Assembly (NCBI RefSeq): GCF_005938385.1
Contig: NZ_VCRA01000001.1
Coordinates: 495,146 to 559,145, forward strand
Length of the DNA: 64,000 bases
Reading direction: 5' to 3'
From: Paenibacillus mesophilus
Lineage (GTDB): Bacteria; Bacillota; Bacilli; Paenibacillales; NBRC-103111
Shown: positions 25,689 through 34,000 of the stretch, piece by piece
Layout of the letters: every line of letters starts with the position of its first letter
Numbering within the stretch: position 1 is the stretch's first letter
Position numbers and translations under genes: made by a program
The notes under the pieces: model-generated
The model's database searches: none
What the model was told of the DNA's origin: nothing
Seen by the model: the letters and a program-made list of their open reading frames with translations, nothing else

Positions 25689-26684
25689 ATGAATCAAGAC
25701 CAAAATTCCCCCGCGTTTGCCGGCATTACGGCGATCGGAAGCTATGTCCCCGATCGCGTGCTGACCAACGATGATTTGGCTCAAATGGTCGACACGAACG
25801 ACGAATGGATCGTACAAAGAACCGGTATTCGCGAGCGGCGTATTTGTGCACCGAATCAATTTACAAGCGATTTATGCATCGCGGCCGTGGAAAATATGGT
25901 CGCCCGTTATCCGGTAACGGTGCAAGATGCGGATCTTATTCTTGTCGCAACTCATACACCGGACTATCCTTTCCCGTCGGTAGCTTGCCAAGTTCAGGCG
26001 CATTTCGATATCGCGAATGCCGGAGCGATCGATCTGAACGCCACGTGCGCGGGATTCGTGTATGCCTTGCATATCGCTAACGGACTGATTGTGTCGGGGC
26101 TTCATCGGAAAGTGCTCGTTATCGGGGCGGACAACATGTCGCGAATTACCGATTATACGGATCGGACCACCTGCATTTTGTTCGGAGACGGTGCCGGTGC
26201 CGCGCTCGTCGAACGGAGCTCGGAGCCATCCTTTCTGGCCGCGCATCAAGTTTCCGACGGAACCGGCGGCAACCACATTTATCGGACCGGTATACGCAGC
26301 GAGATGAACGGCAAGCCGCTGAACGATTCGGGGCTGCTCGTCCAGAACGGCAGGGAAGTATACAAATGGGCCGTGCAGACGGTTCCCCAAGGAATGACGG
26401 CGCTGCTGGATAAAGCCGGACGCTCGATGGATTCGGTCGACTGGTTCATTCCGCACAGCGCCAACCTGCGCATGGTCGAATCGATCTGCGAGAAGAGCGG
26501 TTTTCCGATCACTCAAACGTTAACGAGCATGGTCCGCTACGGCAATACATCCGCCGCTTCTATTCCGCTTGCCATATCCGACGCCTCCTCCTCCGGACAA
26601 ATCAAGACCGGGGATACGCTGCTGTTGTACGGATTCGGGGGTGGACTGACCCAAGCAGGACTGTTCCTTCGCTGGACTTTGTAA
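25689..26684 (+). CDS. fabH: 3-oxoacyl-ACP synthase III (FabH)
   Basis: 331 residues from the ATG 8 bases after AAGGAGGA. Starts fatty acid synthesis by condensing an acyl-CoA primer with malonyl-ACP. The Cys-His-Asn triad is visible: Cys in LNATCAGFVYAL (about residue 111), His in WFIPHSANLRMVES and Asn in RYGNTSAASIPLA. The substrate-entry region has DEWIVQRTGIRERR. It stands alone, not in a fab operon, behind a FapR-type site, so it is probably a second, stress- or primer-specific FabH. Neighbours give no further hint. Confidence 0.93.
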   Translation: MNQDQNSPAFAGITAIGSYVPDRVLTNDDLAQMVDTNDEWIVQRTGIRERRICAPNQFTSDLCIAAVENMVARYPVTVQDADLILVATHTPDYPFPSVACQVQAHFDIANAGAIDLNATCAGFVYALHIANGLIVSGLHRKVLVIGADNMSRITDYTDRTTCILFGDGAGAALVERSSEPSFLAAHQVSDGTGGNHIYRTGIRSEMNGKPLNDSGLLVQNGREVYKWAVQTVPQGMTALLDKAGRSMDSVDWFIPHSANLRMVESICEKSGFPITQTLTSMVRYGNTSAASIPLAISDASSSGQIKTGDTLLLYGFGGGLTQAGLFLRWTL

Positions 26685-26796
26685 AGTTTCCCTCCCGCTA
26701 CGACCGGAAGCTTTTTATATAGTAATCTTTCAAAAAAAAGGTATAATGAAAGGTGACTCTTTTTTCCACTTGACGCACGGTATCGGGAGGGAATCC

Positions 26797-27516
26797 ATGC
26801 GACGAGAAAAAATACTGATCGTGGATGACGAGCTGGACATCGGCGAGCTGATTTGTCTTTACCTTGCCAAGGAAGGCTACCGGACGTTAACGGCTTACGA
26901 CGGTTACGGCGCGATCGAAATCGTGGATAAGCAGAAGCCCGATCTGATCATTCTTGATATTCAGCTTCCCGATTTGGACGGATTCGAAGTATGTTTGGAG
27001 CTCCGCAAAATGACGAAAGCCCCGATCTTGTTTTTGAGCTGCAAAAGCGACGACTTGGACAAAATACTCGGTCTTGGCGTCGGCGGCGACGATTACATTA
27101 CGAAGCCGTTCAGTCCGGGCGAGCTGGTCGCCCGTGTAAAAGCCCATTTGCGGAGAAGCCGGATGTTATTCGAGCCGGTCGCCGGGGAGCATGATTTGCA
27201 CTACGGTGAATTAACGATCGAACCGAAAAGCTTCACGGTATCCCTTCGAGGCGAACCGGTGCCGCTGTCGGCCAAAGAATACCAGCTGCTTCTGCTGCTC
27301 GCCAAAAATCCGGACCGCGTCTATAGTCTGGACCAACTATTCACACAAGTATGGGAATCCCCGTCGATAGGTGACCCCAGAACCGTCATGGTTCATATAA
27401 GCAACATCCGCAAAAAAATCGAAAACGATCCCGCCCGCCCGAATTACATCTTGACGGTGCGCGGGGGAGGTTACAAGTTCAACGGCTCGCTTTCCGCAAT
27501 CGAAGCGGTGCCTTGA
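26797..27516 (+). CDS. OmpR/PhoB-family response regulator without adjacent kinase
   Basis: 239 residues from the ATG behind GGGAGG; an upstream in-frame ATG at 26746 lacks a ribosome binding site. Receiver domain: IVDDELD, phosphoacceptor Asp in IILDIQLPDLDG, the Ser of LSCKS and Lys in YITKPFSP. Note GVGGDDYITKPF. The winged-helix domain (about 140-230) ends VRGGGYKFNG. It has no kinase gene on either side: FabH precedes it and a WYL regulator follows. Target unknown. Confidence 0.92.
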   Translation: MRREKILIVDDELDIGELICLYLAKEGYRTLTAYDGYGAIEIVDKQKPDLIILDIQLPDLDGFEVCLELRKMTKAPILFLSCKSDDLDKILGLGVGGDDYITKPFSPGELVARVKAHLRRSRMLFEPVAGEHDLHYGELTIEPKSFTVSLRGEPVPLSAKEYQLLLLLAKNPDRVYSLDQLFTQVWESPSIGDPRTVMVHISNIRKKIENDPARPNYILTVRGGGYKFNGSLSAIEAVP

Positions 27517-27530
27517 GCACTTACGGTAAC

Positions 27531-27571
27531 GCAAGAGGCTTCGCCCGGTTTCAAACGGCGAAGCCTCTTGC
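27531..27571 (+). terminator. Hairpin after the orphan response regulator
   Basis: GCAAGAGGCTTCGCC pairs perfectly with GGCGAAGCCTCTTGC around an 11-base loop. The T-run after it is poor (GTCGTTT). Confidence 0.65.
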
Positions 27572-27606
27572 GTCGTTTGGACTAACGGGAGGGGATACAC
27601 ATAAAA

Positions 27607-28518
27607 TTGGAGCGATTGATCTCCATCATCTACAAGCTGCTGAATCACGAGGTTTTGCCTGCCTCCGTGCTGGCTGAAGAGTTTCAAGTTTCCCAAAGAA
27701 CGATCTATCGGGATATCGATGTGATCTGTGCTGCGGGCTTCCCGGTCGTATCGTATCAGGGAACGAATGGCGGATATGGCATCATGGACGGATACAAAAT
27801 GGATAAAAGTCTGCTCGGTTCTTACGATGTCAATTCCCTGATTACTGTGCTTAGAAGCCTCTCGACCGTTTTTGAAGACGAGCGTGTACAGGGAACCATT
27901 GAAAGACTGCAGACGATTGGACCGGAGCATCAGGCCACGAGTTTGTCGGTGGACTTGGAAACCCGCCGCACGGAGCCCGAGGCGCTTCGTCATTTACGCA
28001 CGGCCATTACCCGGCGAAATATCGTCCGATTTGATTATATTAATGCAAAGAATGAACGCACGACCCGTTATATGGAACCGCTGCGGCTTCATTTTAAATA
28101 TCGTAATTGGTACATTTACGGGTTTTGCCGAACACGGCGAGATTATCGGGAGTTCCGACTGTCCCGGTTGATGAATTTGTACCTGACTCAGGAAACTTTT
28201 CAGCCGCATCACGAGGTGCCACAAGAGGCTGCTTTGTCAAACAAGGGATGGCAGGATCAGTTGGAAGAAGTAGTGATCCGGGTGGGAACGGAGGCTATGG
28301 CGGAAGCGTTGGATCAGTTTCACCAGGTCGATAAGCAATTTCATGACGATGGGAGCATGACGATGCGAATTCCCGTTTATCAACCTTTAGAGGCACGATG
28401 GCTTTGGACGATTTTGCTCGGTTTTGGAAGTGGCGCCGAAGTCCTCGAGCCCCCTGCACTGCGAGGGATCTTAAAAGAACAGCTTCAAAATGCGCTCAAA
28501 CTTTATGAAGATGTATGA
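27607..28518 (+). CDS. WYL-domain transcriptional regulator (DeoR-type HTH)
   Basis: 303 residues from a TTG start preceded by GGGAGGGG about 12 bases away. N-terminal winged helix-turn-helix (ISIIYKLLNHEVLPASVLAE, SQRTIYRDIDVICAAGFPV), then a WYL ligand-sensing domain (RFDYINAKNERTTRYMEPLRL, NWYIYGFCRTRRDYREFRLSR) and a C-terminal WCX region (PVYQPLEARWLWTILLGFGS). YafY-like regulators of this kind usually control the neighbouring gene, here the DinB-like gene 80 bases downstream. A hairpin overlaps its stop codon. Confidence 0.9.
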   Translation: MERLISIIYKLLNHEVLPASVLAEEFQVSQRTIYRDIDVICAAGFPVVSYQGTNGGYGIMDGYKMDKSLLGSYDVNSLITVLRSLSTVFEDERVQGTIERLQTIGPEHQATSLSVDLETRRTEPEALRHLRTAITRRNIVRFDYINAKNERTTRYMEPLRLHFKYRNWYIYGFCRTRRDYREFRLSRLMNLYLTQETFQPHHEVPQEAALSNKGWQDQLEEVVIRVGTEAMAEALDQFHQVDKQFHDDGSMTMRIPVYQPLEARWLWTILLGFGSGAEVLEPPALRGILKEQLQNALKLYEDV

Positions 28519-28543
28519 CAGACTGTTGTCATACATCTTTTTC
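28509..28543 (+). terminator. Terminator-like hairpin overlapping the stop codon of the WYL regulator
   Basis: AGATGTATGACA (28509-28520) and TGTCATACATCT (28527-28538) form a perfect 12-base-pair stem with a 6-base loop, followed by TTTTTC. The TGA stop lies in the left arm. It either ends the regulator transcript or attenuates the DinB-like gene. Confidence 0.75.
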
Positions 28544-28598
28544 TATTATAACTACAGACAAAATCAAATCCATGACAAGTCAAAAGGAGACGAAACGA

Positions 28599-29117
28599 AT
28601 GATGAATCATCCTGCAGTCATGTATAACTACCATGCGTGGGCTACTCAAACCCTCTTGGGACGAATCAAGGAGCTCCCGTCCTCGGTGCTGCAACAAGAA
28701 GTAAACACCTCGTTTTCCACTATCAGCGAAGCGTTCGCGCATATTTATGCGATCGACAAGTGTTGGCTTCAGGTTCTGAGTGGTACGAGTATGCCCAAAG
28801 CGCTGGATGAGTGCCTTCCGCTTCAACAAGAAATAGTTCGGTACTCTGTCGATGATTTCGCGAATGCCTTTAGTGAGTTAGCGGAACAATACAGAGCATG
28901 GTTCCGAAGCCAAAACGATTTGGAGCAAACCATTGTGCTTGAGAATCCGTACGCCGAAACGCGCAACATTCGATTATCGGAAATTGTACTGCAAGCGGTC
29001 AACCACGGTACCTATCACCGAGGCAATATTTCGACCATGCTGCGCCAGCTGGGCCACGCATCCGCGATGAACGATTATTCACTTTATTGGTACCAGCAAC
29101 CTGCGGAATCGATTTAA
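28599..29117 (+). CDS. DinB/YfiT-like putative metal-dependent hydrolase or thiol transferase
   Basis: 172 residues from the ATG behind AAAGGAGA (a second ATG follows directly). Four-helix-bundle DinB family: N-terminal MYNYHAWATQTLL, the first metal His in EAFAHIYAIDKCWL and the pair in QAVNHGTYHRGNISTMLRQL. Members include bacillithiol transferases and damage-inducible DinB; the molecular role here is unknown. The paired WYL regulator upstream suggests small-molecule-induced expression. Confidence 0.85.
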   Translation: MMNHPAVMYNYHAWATQTLLGRIKELPSSVLQQEVNTSFSTISEAFAHIYAIDKCWLQVLSGTSMPKALDECLPLQQEIVRYSVDDFANAFSELAEQYRAWFRSQNDLEQTIVLENPYAETRNIRLSEIVLQAVNHGTYHRGNISTMLRQLGHASAMNDYSLYWYQQPAESI

Positions 29118-29224
29118 TCTATGGAAATTGAAAATCAAATTCCAATAAAAACGAGAGAAAGTTTACACTTACGATTCCCGAGATCAATCATAGGATTTGT
29201 TGGATTTTTTGCCGAGAGGGGCAT

Positions 29225-29455
29225 ATGCATATGAAGTACGAACTTGGCCGTTGCCTGCTGGCAGAAAGGCTTCAGGAAGCAGGAATGCCGCTGGAAGGGC
29301 TGGCGCTTGAATTGAGGGTGAGACGGGAGCGGCTGGTTGACTGTATCGACAATAAAAGAGTGATGTCTCTTAAGCTCGCGATCTCGATCGCCGACACGCT
29401 GCAGTGCGATGTGCGCAGCCTGTACGAATTAACGCTTTCCGATGAACGACGTTAG
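29225..29455 (+). CDS. Small XRE-family DNA-binding protein
   Basis: 76 residues from ATG behind GAGAGGGG. It is nothing but a Cro/C1-type helix-turn-helix: LLAERLQEAGMPLEGLALEL, RRERLVDCIDNKRVMSL, KLAISIADTLQCDVRSLYEL. Such free-standing proteins act as dimeric repressors or adaptors. It lies between the DinB-like gene and the convergent ABC permease, at the start of an AT-richer region. Target unknown. Confidence 0.8.
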   Translation: MHMKYELGRCLLAERLQEAGMPLEGLALELRVRRERLVDCIDNKRVMSLKLAISIADTLQCDVRSLYELTLSDERR

Positions 29456-29545
29456 TCGGCGTATGGTAACAGAGCCTAAGTCCTGCCCGCTATCATCGGG
29501 AATAATTTCGCCGATGGCTACACCACTTTTGACGCTTACTTCAAT

Positions 29546-29583
29546 AAAAAAAAGGGAACAGGCACCCGTGGCAGTCTGCTCCC
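29546..29583 (-). terminator. Terminator of the PadR-ABC operon
   Basis: On the minus strand GGGAGCAG...CTGTTCCC (one mismatch) plus a central CCACGGG hairpin, followed by eight T. It lies 35 bases past the permease stop. Confidence 0.75.
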
Positions 29584-29617
29584 TGGTTATCTTTATTCCC
29601 CATGACTTTGACATAAA

Positions 29618-30388
29618 TTATGCTGCTTTCCGTTTGTATGCACGCACCGCAAATAGATACGCGACGATCAGTATCCCTAAGCACCACGCAAGAGCGACCC
29701 AAATCTCATTGCCCACCGGCTGACCGGACAGCAGCGCACGAATGGCTTCCACGATCGAGGTCACCGGCTGGTTTTCGGCAAAGGCGCGAACGACCGACGG
29801 CATCGATTCGGTGGGCACAAACGCCGAACTGATAAACGGCAGAAAAATAAGCGAATAGGAAAAGGCGCTTGCACCTTCCACCGATTTTGCGGACAGTCCG
29901 GCAATTGTTGCGACCCAAGTTAATGCCAGTGTAAACAGCACGAGTATACCGGCTACGGCAAGCCAAGACAGTATCCCTGCCGACGAGCGAAAGCCCATAA
30001 GGAGCGCTACGAGAATGATGACGACAACAGAAATAACGTTGGATACCACCGAGGTCAGCACGTGCCCCCACAGCACAGTCGAACGCGCAATCGGCATGGA
30101 GTGAAACCGCTCAATGATGCCCCGCTGCTTATCCAAAAACAGACGGTAAGCCGTATAGGATATACCGCTTGCAATCGCAATCAGCAGGATACCGGGCAAT
30201 AGGTAGTTCACATAGTTATCCGTACCGGTTTGGATTGCGCCGCCAAACACATAGACGAACAGCAGCATCATCGCAATCGGAGTGATGCAGACCGTGAAGA
30301 TGGTGTCCATGCTTCGCAAAATATGGCGCATGGAACGTCCAAGCATAACGCCCATATCGCTGAAAAAGTGGTTTTTTGCCGCCTCCAT
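29618..30388 (-). CDS. ABC-2 type transporter permease (DrrB-like)
   Basis: 256 residues; its ATG follows directly on the TAA of the ATPase gene, with AGGAGG inside the end of that gene. Six membrane segments are predicted (FTVCITPIAMMLLFVYVFGG, YVNYLLPGILLIAIASGISY, SVISVVVIILVALLMGF, LAVAGILVLFTLALTW, YSLIFLPFISSAFVPTESMP and a C-terminal LAWCLGILIVAYLFAV). Together with the ATPase it forms an exporter, probably for a drug or lipid-like compound, by analogy to DrrAB. Confidence 0.9.
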   Translation of the reverse strand: MEAAKNHFFSDMGVMLGRSMRHILRSMDTIFTVCITPIAMMLLFVYVFGGAIQTGTDNYVNYLLPGILLIAIASGISYTAYRLFLDKQRGIIERFHSMPIARSTVLWGHVLTSVVSNVISVVVIILVALLMGFRSSAGILSWLAVAGILVLFTLALTWVATIAGLSAKSVEGASAFSYSLIFLPFISSAFVPTESMPSVVRAFAENQPVTSIVEAIRALLSGQPVGNEIWVALAWCLGILIVAYLFAVRAYKRKAA

Positions 30389-31147
30389 TTACATGGCCTC
30401 CTTTTTGCCGATGATTGCGAGGAATATTTCCTCCAATGTCGGCTGTTTTTCAACATACTCCACCTTCGCTTGCGGGAACAGCTTTTTCAGCTCCGCAAGC
30501 GTGCCGTTGGCGATAATTCTGCCCTCGTGTAAAATGGCAATTCGGTCTGCAAGCTGCTCAGCTTCTTCTAAATATTGCGTGGTCAGGAATACCGTCGTGC
30601 CGCCGTCGGCAAGCTCCTTGACAATCTTCCATGTCTCGATACGCGCCTCGGGGTCAAGCGCAGTGGTTGGTTCGTCGAGGAAAATGATTTGCGGTTTTCC
30701 CACAAGGCTCAAGGCGATGTCGAGCCTGCGGCGCATACCGCCCGAATAAGTAGACGCCCTGCGGTCGGCGGCATCTGTCAGGCCGAAGCGTTTCAGCAAA
30801 TCGTCCGCAACTTGACGCGGATAATCCAGATGACGCAGCTTGGCGATCATGATCAGATTTTCCCGCCCGGTCAAAACCTCATCTACCGCCGCAAATTGCC
30901 CAGTGAGGCTAATCGACTGCCGTACACGGTCTGGCTTTGACGCAACATCGAATCCGCTAACGGTGACGGTTCCGCTGTCTGGTTTGAGCAGCGTGGTGAG
31001 GATTCTGACAATCGTCGTCTTGCCCGCGCCGTTGGAGCCAAGCAGGGCGAAAATCTCACCTCGCTTCACTTCAAAATCGACGCCCTTTAGGACTTCTGTG
31101 TCCTTGAAAGACTTTCGCAGACCTTTCACTTCAATTGCTTTTTCCAT
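30389..31147 (-). CDS. ABC transporter ATP-binding protein (DrrA-like)
   Basis: 252 residues. Walker A GSNGAGKTT, Q-loop near LTGQFAAV, ABC signature YSGGMRRRL, Walker B IIFLDEPTTALDP and switch His region replaced by TTQYLEEAEQL, which is characteristic of the DrrA subfamily. C-terminal extension LEEIFLAIIGK as in daunorubicin exporters. Its start overlaps the DUF1048 gene by 17 bases. Powers the adjacent permease. Confidence 0.94.
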   Translation of the reverse strand: MEKAIEVKGLRKSFKDTEVLKGVDFEVKRGEIFALLGSNGAGKTTIVRILTTLLKPDSGTVTVSGFDVASKPDRVRQSISLTGQFAAVDEVLTGRENLIMIAKLRHLDYPRQVADDLLKRFGLTDAADRRASTYSGGMRRRLDIALSLVGKPQIIFLDEPTTALDPEARIETWKIVKELADGGTTVFLTTQYLEEAEQLADRIAILHEGRIIANGTLAELKKLFPQAKVEYVEKQPTLEEIFLAIIGKKEAM

Positions 31148-31511
31148 CCCGATATCCCCCTTTCTTTGTTTTATCCGTAACCTTCTTCATGGCCTTGTAA
31201 ACTTCTTGGTCAACAGATTCTTGATACATGTCAGCGTAAGTTTTGGAATCTTTGATTAGTTCGTCGCAGAAAGCCGCTACGTCACTGCCCGTCACTTCGA
31301 GCACACCTTTCCCCAAAGCCGCGCCCTCTTCAAAAAGATCGATAATCCCCGAGAGCAAACCCGTCCCGTCGGTTAGCTCAACAGGGCCGACCTTAAAGAG
31401 ATATTTTTGAATCTCTTTATAAACAATCTGATAATCTTGCGGGAGCGCTTTGACACGCGCTACGTGGGCTCGCCACTCTTTTTTGCCTTCGATGATATCC
31501 CGTATTTTCAT
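31131..31511 (-). CDS. DUF1048 family protein, copy 2
   Basis: 126 residues, helical, cytosolic. MKIRDIIEGKKEWRAHVARV, YQIVYKEIQKYLFKVG and DVAAFCDELIKDSKTYADMY match the DUF1048 pattern. Its function is not established; it regularly occurs between a PadR regulator and a DrrAB-like transporter in Bacilli. It is a paralogue of the protein encoded just upstream (shared layout of W-x-x-H/F, YQ-x-x-x-I and DI/DV-x-x-FC motifs). Confidence 0.85.
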   Translation of the reverse strand: MKIRDIIEGKKEWRAHVARVKALPQDYQIVYKEIQKYLFKVGPVELTDGTGLLSGIIDLFEEGAALGKGVLEVTGSDVAAFCDELIKDSKTYADMYQESVDQEVYKAMKKVTDKTKKGGYRDGKSN

Positions 31512-31520
31512 TTTATCCTC

Positions 31521-31868
31521 CTATTTACCTAATTTTTTAGCGATATTATGGTTGAGTTGCTCGCGCCACTTGTCGCGCAAAGACTTTGCCCCTTCTTCGC
31601 CGGCCAGCGCCGAACAAAAGCCTTTGATATCGTCACCCAGTACCTCTTGGACACTCTGACCGTCCTCCGCCGATTCTTCGAGCAGGCCAAGCACACCGTC
31701 GAGAATTGGCATGAGGTTGCGACCTGTGAAATCGGAGTACGACCAAAGATTGGCATTAATTTTTTCCCATGCCGCTTGATAATCAGCAGGCAGCTTTTTG
31801 ACTCGCGATTCAAAAGTTTTGAATTGTTTAGTCATGTCGCTGCCGGTGATTTTTTCCCAAAAATTCAT
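31521..31868 (-). CDS. DUF1048 family protein, copy 1
   Basis: 115 residues. MNFWEKITGSDMTKQFKTFE, ADYQAAWEKINANLWSYSDF and DDIKGFCSALAGEEGAKSLR follow the same pattern as the next gene. Its ATG overlaps the TAA of the padR gene by one base (31868). The tandem pair suggests a heterodimer or a duplicated accessory subunit. Role unknown. Confidence 0.85.
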   Translation of the reverse strand: MNFWEKITGSDMTKQFKTFESRVKKLPADYQAAWEKINANLWSYSDFTGRNLMPILDGVLGLLEESAEDGQSVQEVLGDDIKGFCSALAGEEGAKSLRDKWREQLNHNIAKKLGK

Positions 31869-32200
31869 TATTTTTTCTCCTTTAACTCGTTAATTTTTGA
31901 TGATACGAACTCCCATTTTCCCCAGAACTTCCGCAGTTCCTCGCGCCCCGCGTCGTTGATCGCGAAAAACTTTCGCGGCGGTCCCATTTCGGAGGGCTTC
32001 TTGGTGATCTCCACCAACTTGTTTTTTTCAAGCCGGATCAGGATGGTGTACACCGTTCCCTCCACAACATCTGTGAAGCCGAGGGCGTTCAGCCGCCGCG
32101 TGATTTCGTAGCCGTAGGTTTCTTCGCGGCTTATAATTTCAAGGACACAGCCCTCAAGCACGCCTTTGAGCATTTCCGTTAGGTTTTCCAGTACAATCAC
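31868..32200 (-). CDS. PadR-family transcriptional repressor
   Basis: 110 residues from GTG at 32200, but that GTG overlaps its own ribosome binding site (AAGGAG). A CTG at 32191 with ideal spacing would give the usual N-terminus ENLTEMLKG and may be the true start. Winged-helix PadR domain: GVLEGCVLEIISREETYGYE, LGFTDVVEGTVYTILIRLEK and PPRKFFAINDAGREELRKFW. Likely represses the downstream DUF1048-ABC operon in response to a toxic aromatic or drug. Confidence 0.9.
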   Translation of the reverse strand: MIVLENLTEMLKGVLEGCVLEIISREETYGYEITRRLNALGFTDVVEGTVYTILIRLEKNKLVEITKKPSEMGPPRKFFAINDAGREELRKFWGKWEFVSSKINELKEKK

Positions 32201-32229
32201 TCCTTGCTATTCTGTACGACTGGTATCAA

Positions 32230-32278
32230 GTGTTACTTACTACTGCTATAGAGTAACACGTAGTAGTTGGTCTGTCAA
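32230..32278 (-). promoter_or_regulatory. Promoter and dyad of the PadR operon
   Basis: On the minus strand TTGACA (32278-32273) and TACTCT (32255-32250) are 17 bases apart. The inverted repeat GTGTTAC (32230-32236)/GTAACAC (32253-32259) overlaps the -10 and is a candidate PadR operator. Confidence 0.6.
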
Positions 32279-32280
32279 TA

Positions 32281-32602
32281 GCGTTTGCTCTGACACGGAT
32301 TTACATTTTCAACTATCCCGCCCGTTAACGTAATGAAGCAGCCGACCACAGAGATCGGCTGCTTCTTTGTTTTTTATTGACTTATCGTTCTCCGTTAGTG
32401 GAGTCCCTTTAATTCGGCTTTGCATTGATTTCCGTTAAAGTTCATGCATCACGAAGTCCCACCGAGTTAAGGCAGCTTGCTGCCGGCCGCGATGCGGTTA
32501 GTCGGCGCGGATGTGTCCCGGCAATTACTTCCTCGTTCCTTGTTTCCGGGACCGAGGGTCGCCCAGATGCATATTTCAGTTAAGTCTTCTTTTAAACATC
32601 AC
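32281..32602. other. Gene-free stretch with three hairpins
   Basis: No gene recognised. A strong plus-strand terminator-like hairpin lies at 32335-32376 (GAAGCAGCCGAC/GATCGGCTGCTTC, then TTTGTTTTTT) although no plus-strand gene ends here. Further stems are GGCAGC-TT-GCTGCC (32471-32484) and GTCCCGG (32515-32521) with CCGGGAC (32546-32552). It may be the scar of an older insertion. Confidence 0.55.
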
Positions 32603-33055
32603 TTATTTATTACCGAGTTGTTCCGCCAAACCGATTAGAAGTCCTTCATGTCCACGAATGTAGCAGAGCCGATACGAGTCCCCGTACTGAACCACTTCGC
32701 CAACGAGCTGAGCACCATACTTAGTGAGTCTGGATACCATTTCGTCAATGTCTTCAACGGCGAACATGACGCGTAGATAACCGAGGGCATTTACAGGAGC
32801 AGTTCGGTGATCTGATATAGTAGGTGGGGTGAGAAATCGCGAAAGTTCAAGTCGGCTGTGGCCATCTGGGGTAACCATCATAGCAATCTCTACACACTGT
32901 GAACCCAGCCCGGTTACGCGACCAGCCCATTCACCTTCGACAGTAGCTCGCCCTTCGAGCTTCAAGCCAATCTCCTCGAAGAAAGAGATTGCGTCATCAA
33001 GGGATTCTACAACGATGCCAACATTGTCCATTCTTAGTAATTTGTTTTTTGACAT
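32603..33055 (-). CDS. VOC-superfamily (glyoxalase-like) protein
   Basis: 150 residues behind AAGGAGATAAAACT. Two beta-alpha-beta-beta-beta modules: the first from NVGIVVESLDDAISFFEEIG, the second from YLRVMFAVEDIDEMVSRLTK, ending YRLCYIRGHEGLLIGLAEQL with the metal-ligand Glu. Family members include glyoxalase I, fosfomycin or bleomycin resistance proteins and dioxygenases; the substrate cannot be read. Single gene in the accessory region. Confidence 0.85.
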   Translation of the reverse strand: MSKNKLLRMDNVGIVVESLDDAISFFEEIGLKLEGRATVEGEWAGRVTGLGSQCVEIAMMVTPDGHSRLELSRFLTPPTISDHRTAPVNALGYLRVMFAVEDIDEMVSRLTKYGAQLVGEVVQYGDSYRLCYIRGHEGLLIGLAEQLGNK

Positions 33056-33203
33056 AGTTTTATCTCCTTATGTGTACAAATTTATTACCTGATCATCTTC
33101 ATAATTTATTCTATCAAGAATTACTAATTCCTTCCAAACGTTTAACATCTTGTCACAGTTCATCGAATATGTCATTGCCGGCCTAGCACGCCGTCACTCT
33201 TCG

Positions 33204-33755
33204 TCAGCGTATGCTTGACCGGATGTATTCGGCGCGGTCTTCGATGCTGCAACGCGGAAGCTCGACTAATTCGTATCCAAGCTCGGTGTAAACGGCCGCC
33301 ATCGTGTCAAAGGTTCGGCAGGCTGTCTTCAGATCCTGTTTTCGTTCGGCATCCTGACGATAAATGTCCGGCCAAGGCGGTGCGATAAAGACGCGTTTAT
33401 TGTAGCGAAATAATTCGCCAGCGCGCTGGATATGAGCCGGAACATCCAAACCCTCCAGTCGAAGATACCCGATGACGTCAGGCACACCTCGATCAAACAG
33501 CACGGGGGCGGTATTCCCTTGCTTCAGTTCTTGTCGGTATGAACGCATTTCCCAAGATAGCATGAGCTCTGCGAAGAGTATTCTGTCTTTCCAAGGCAGA
33601 GCGGTACCGCCAATCATCGTTTGCTCCTGGATGATGCTTCGTCCCGCTTCGACCGACCGCATGAAGCCTTTTTGTTCGAGATAATCGAGGAGCGTACTCT
33701 TCCCTGAGCCAGGGCCACCTGTGATGACAAAAAAATGGTGTCCATCTAACTGCAT
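33204..33755 (-). CDS. P-loop AAA_28-type ATPase/kinase-like protein
   Basis: 183 residues behind AGGAGGATATT. Walker A ITGGPGSGKSTLLDYL at residues 10-25; an Asp/Arg motif VLFDRGVPDVIGYL and a lid with RQDAERKQDL resemble nucleotide or small-molecule kinases of the AAA_28 group. Cytosolic. Substrate unknown. Not in an operon. Confidence 0.85.
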   Translation of the reverse strand: MQLDGHHFFVITGGPGSGKSTLLDYLEQKGFMRSVEAGRSIIQEQTMIGGTALPWKDRILFAELMLSWEMRSYRQELKQGNTAPVLFDRGVPDVIGYLRLEGLDVPAHIQRAGELFRYNKRVFIAPPWPDIYRQDAERKQDLKTACRTFDTMAAVYTELGYELVELPRCSIEDRAEYIRSSIR

Positions 33756-34000
33756 AATATCCTCCTTAGGTAGAGCTTGGATAGGCGAGTTCGATCGGCC
33801 CGTCCGTGGTTTCGTTGAACGTAGAATGAATGGAGTAGGTGCGGTGAACTTTCAAGCATGGCGAGACAATAAGTATCTGATGCGGTGTAACAATCGTTAG
33901 CTTAATGAGAGAACCTTATTTTTTCCCAATCCTCTAGTAAGGCCCACGTAATCTCAGGTTCCTCTCTCCTACTAGGGTTATCATTCGCTCCTCCTAGACC

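Noticed and set aside
29429..29614. 61-residue minus-strand frame between the XRE gene and the ABC permease
   Set aside because: It overlaps the operon terminator and has no ribosome binding site or recognisable motif.
32452..32560. Possible decayed insertion sequence in the gene-free stretch
   Set aside because: Hairpins are present, but no transposase fragment, terminal repeats or target duplication could be identified.
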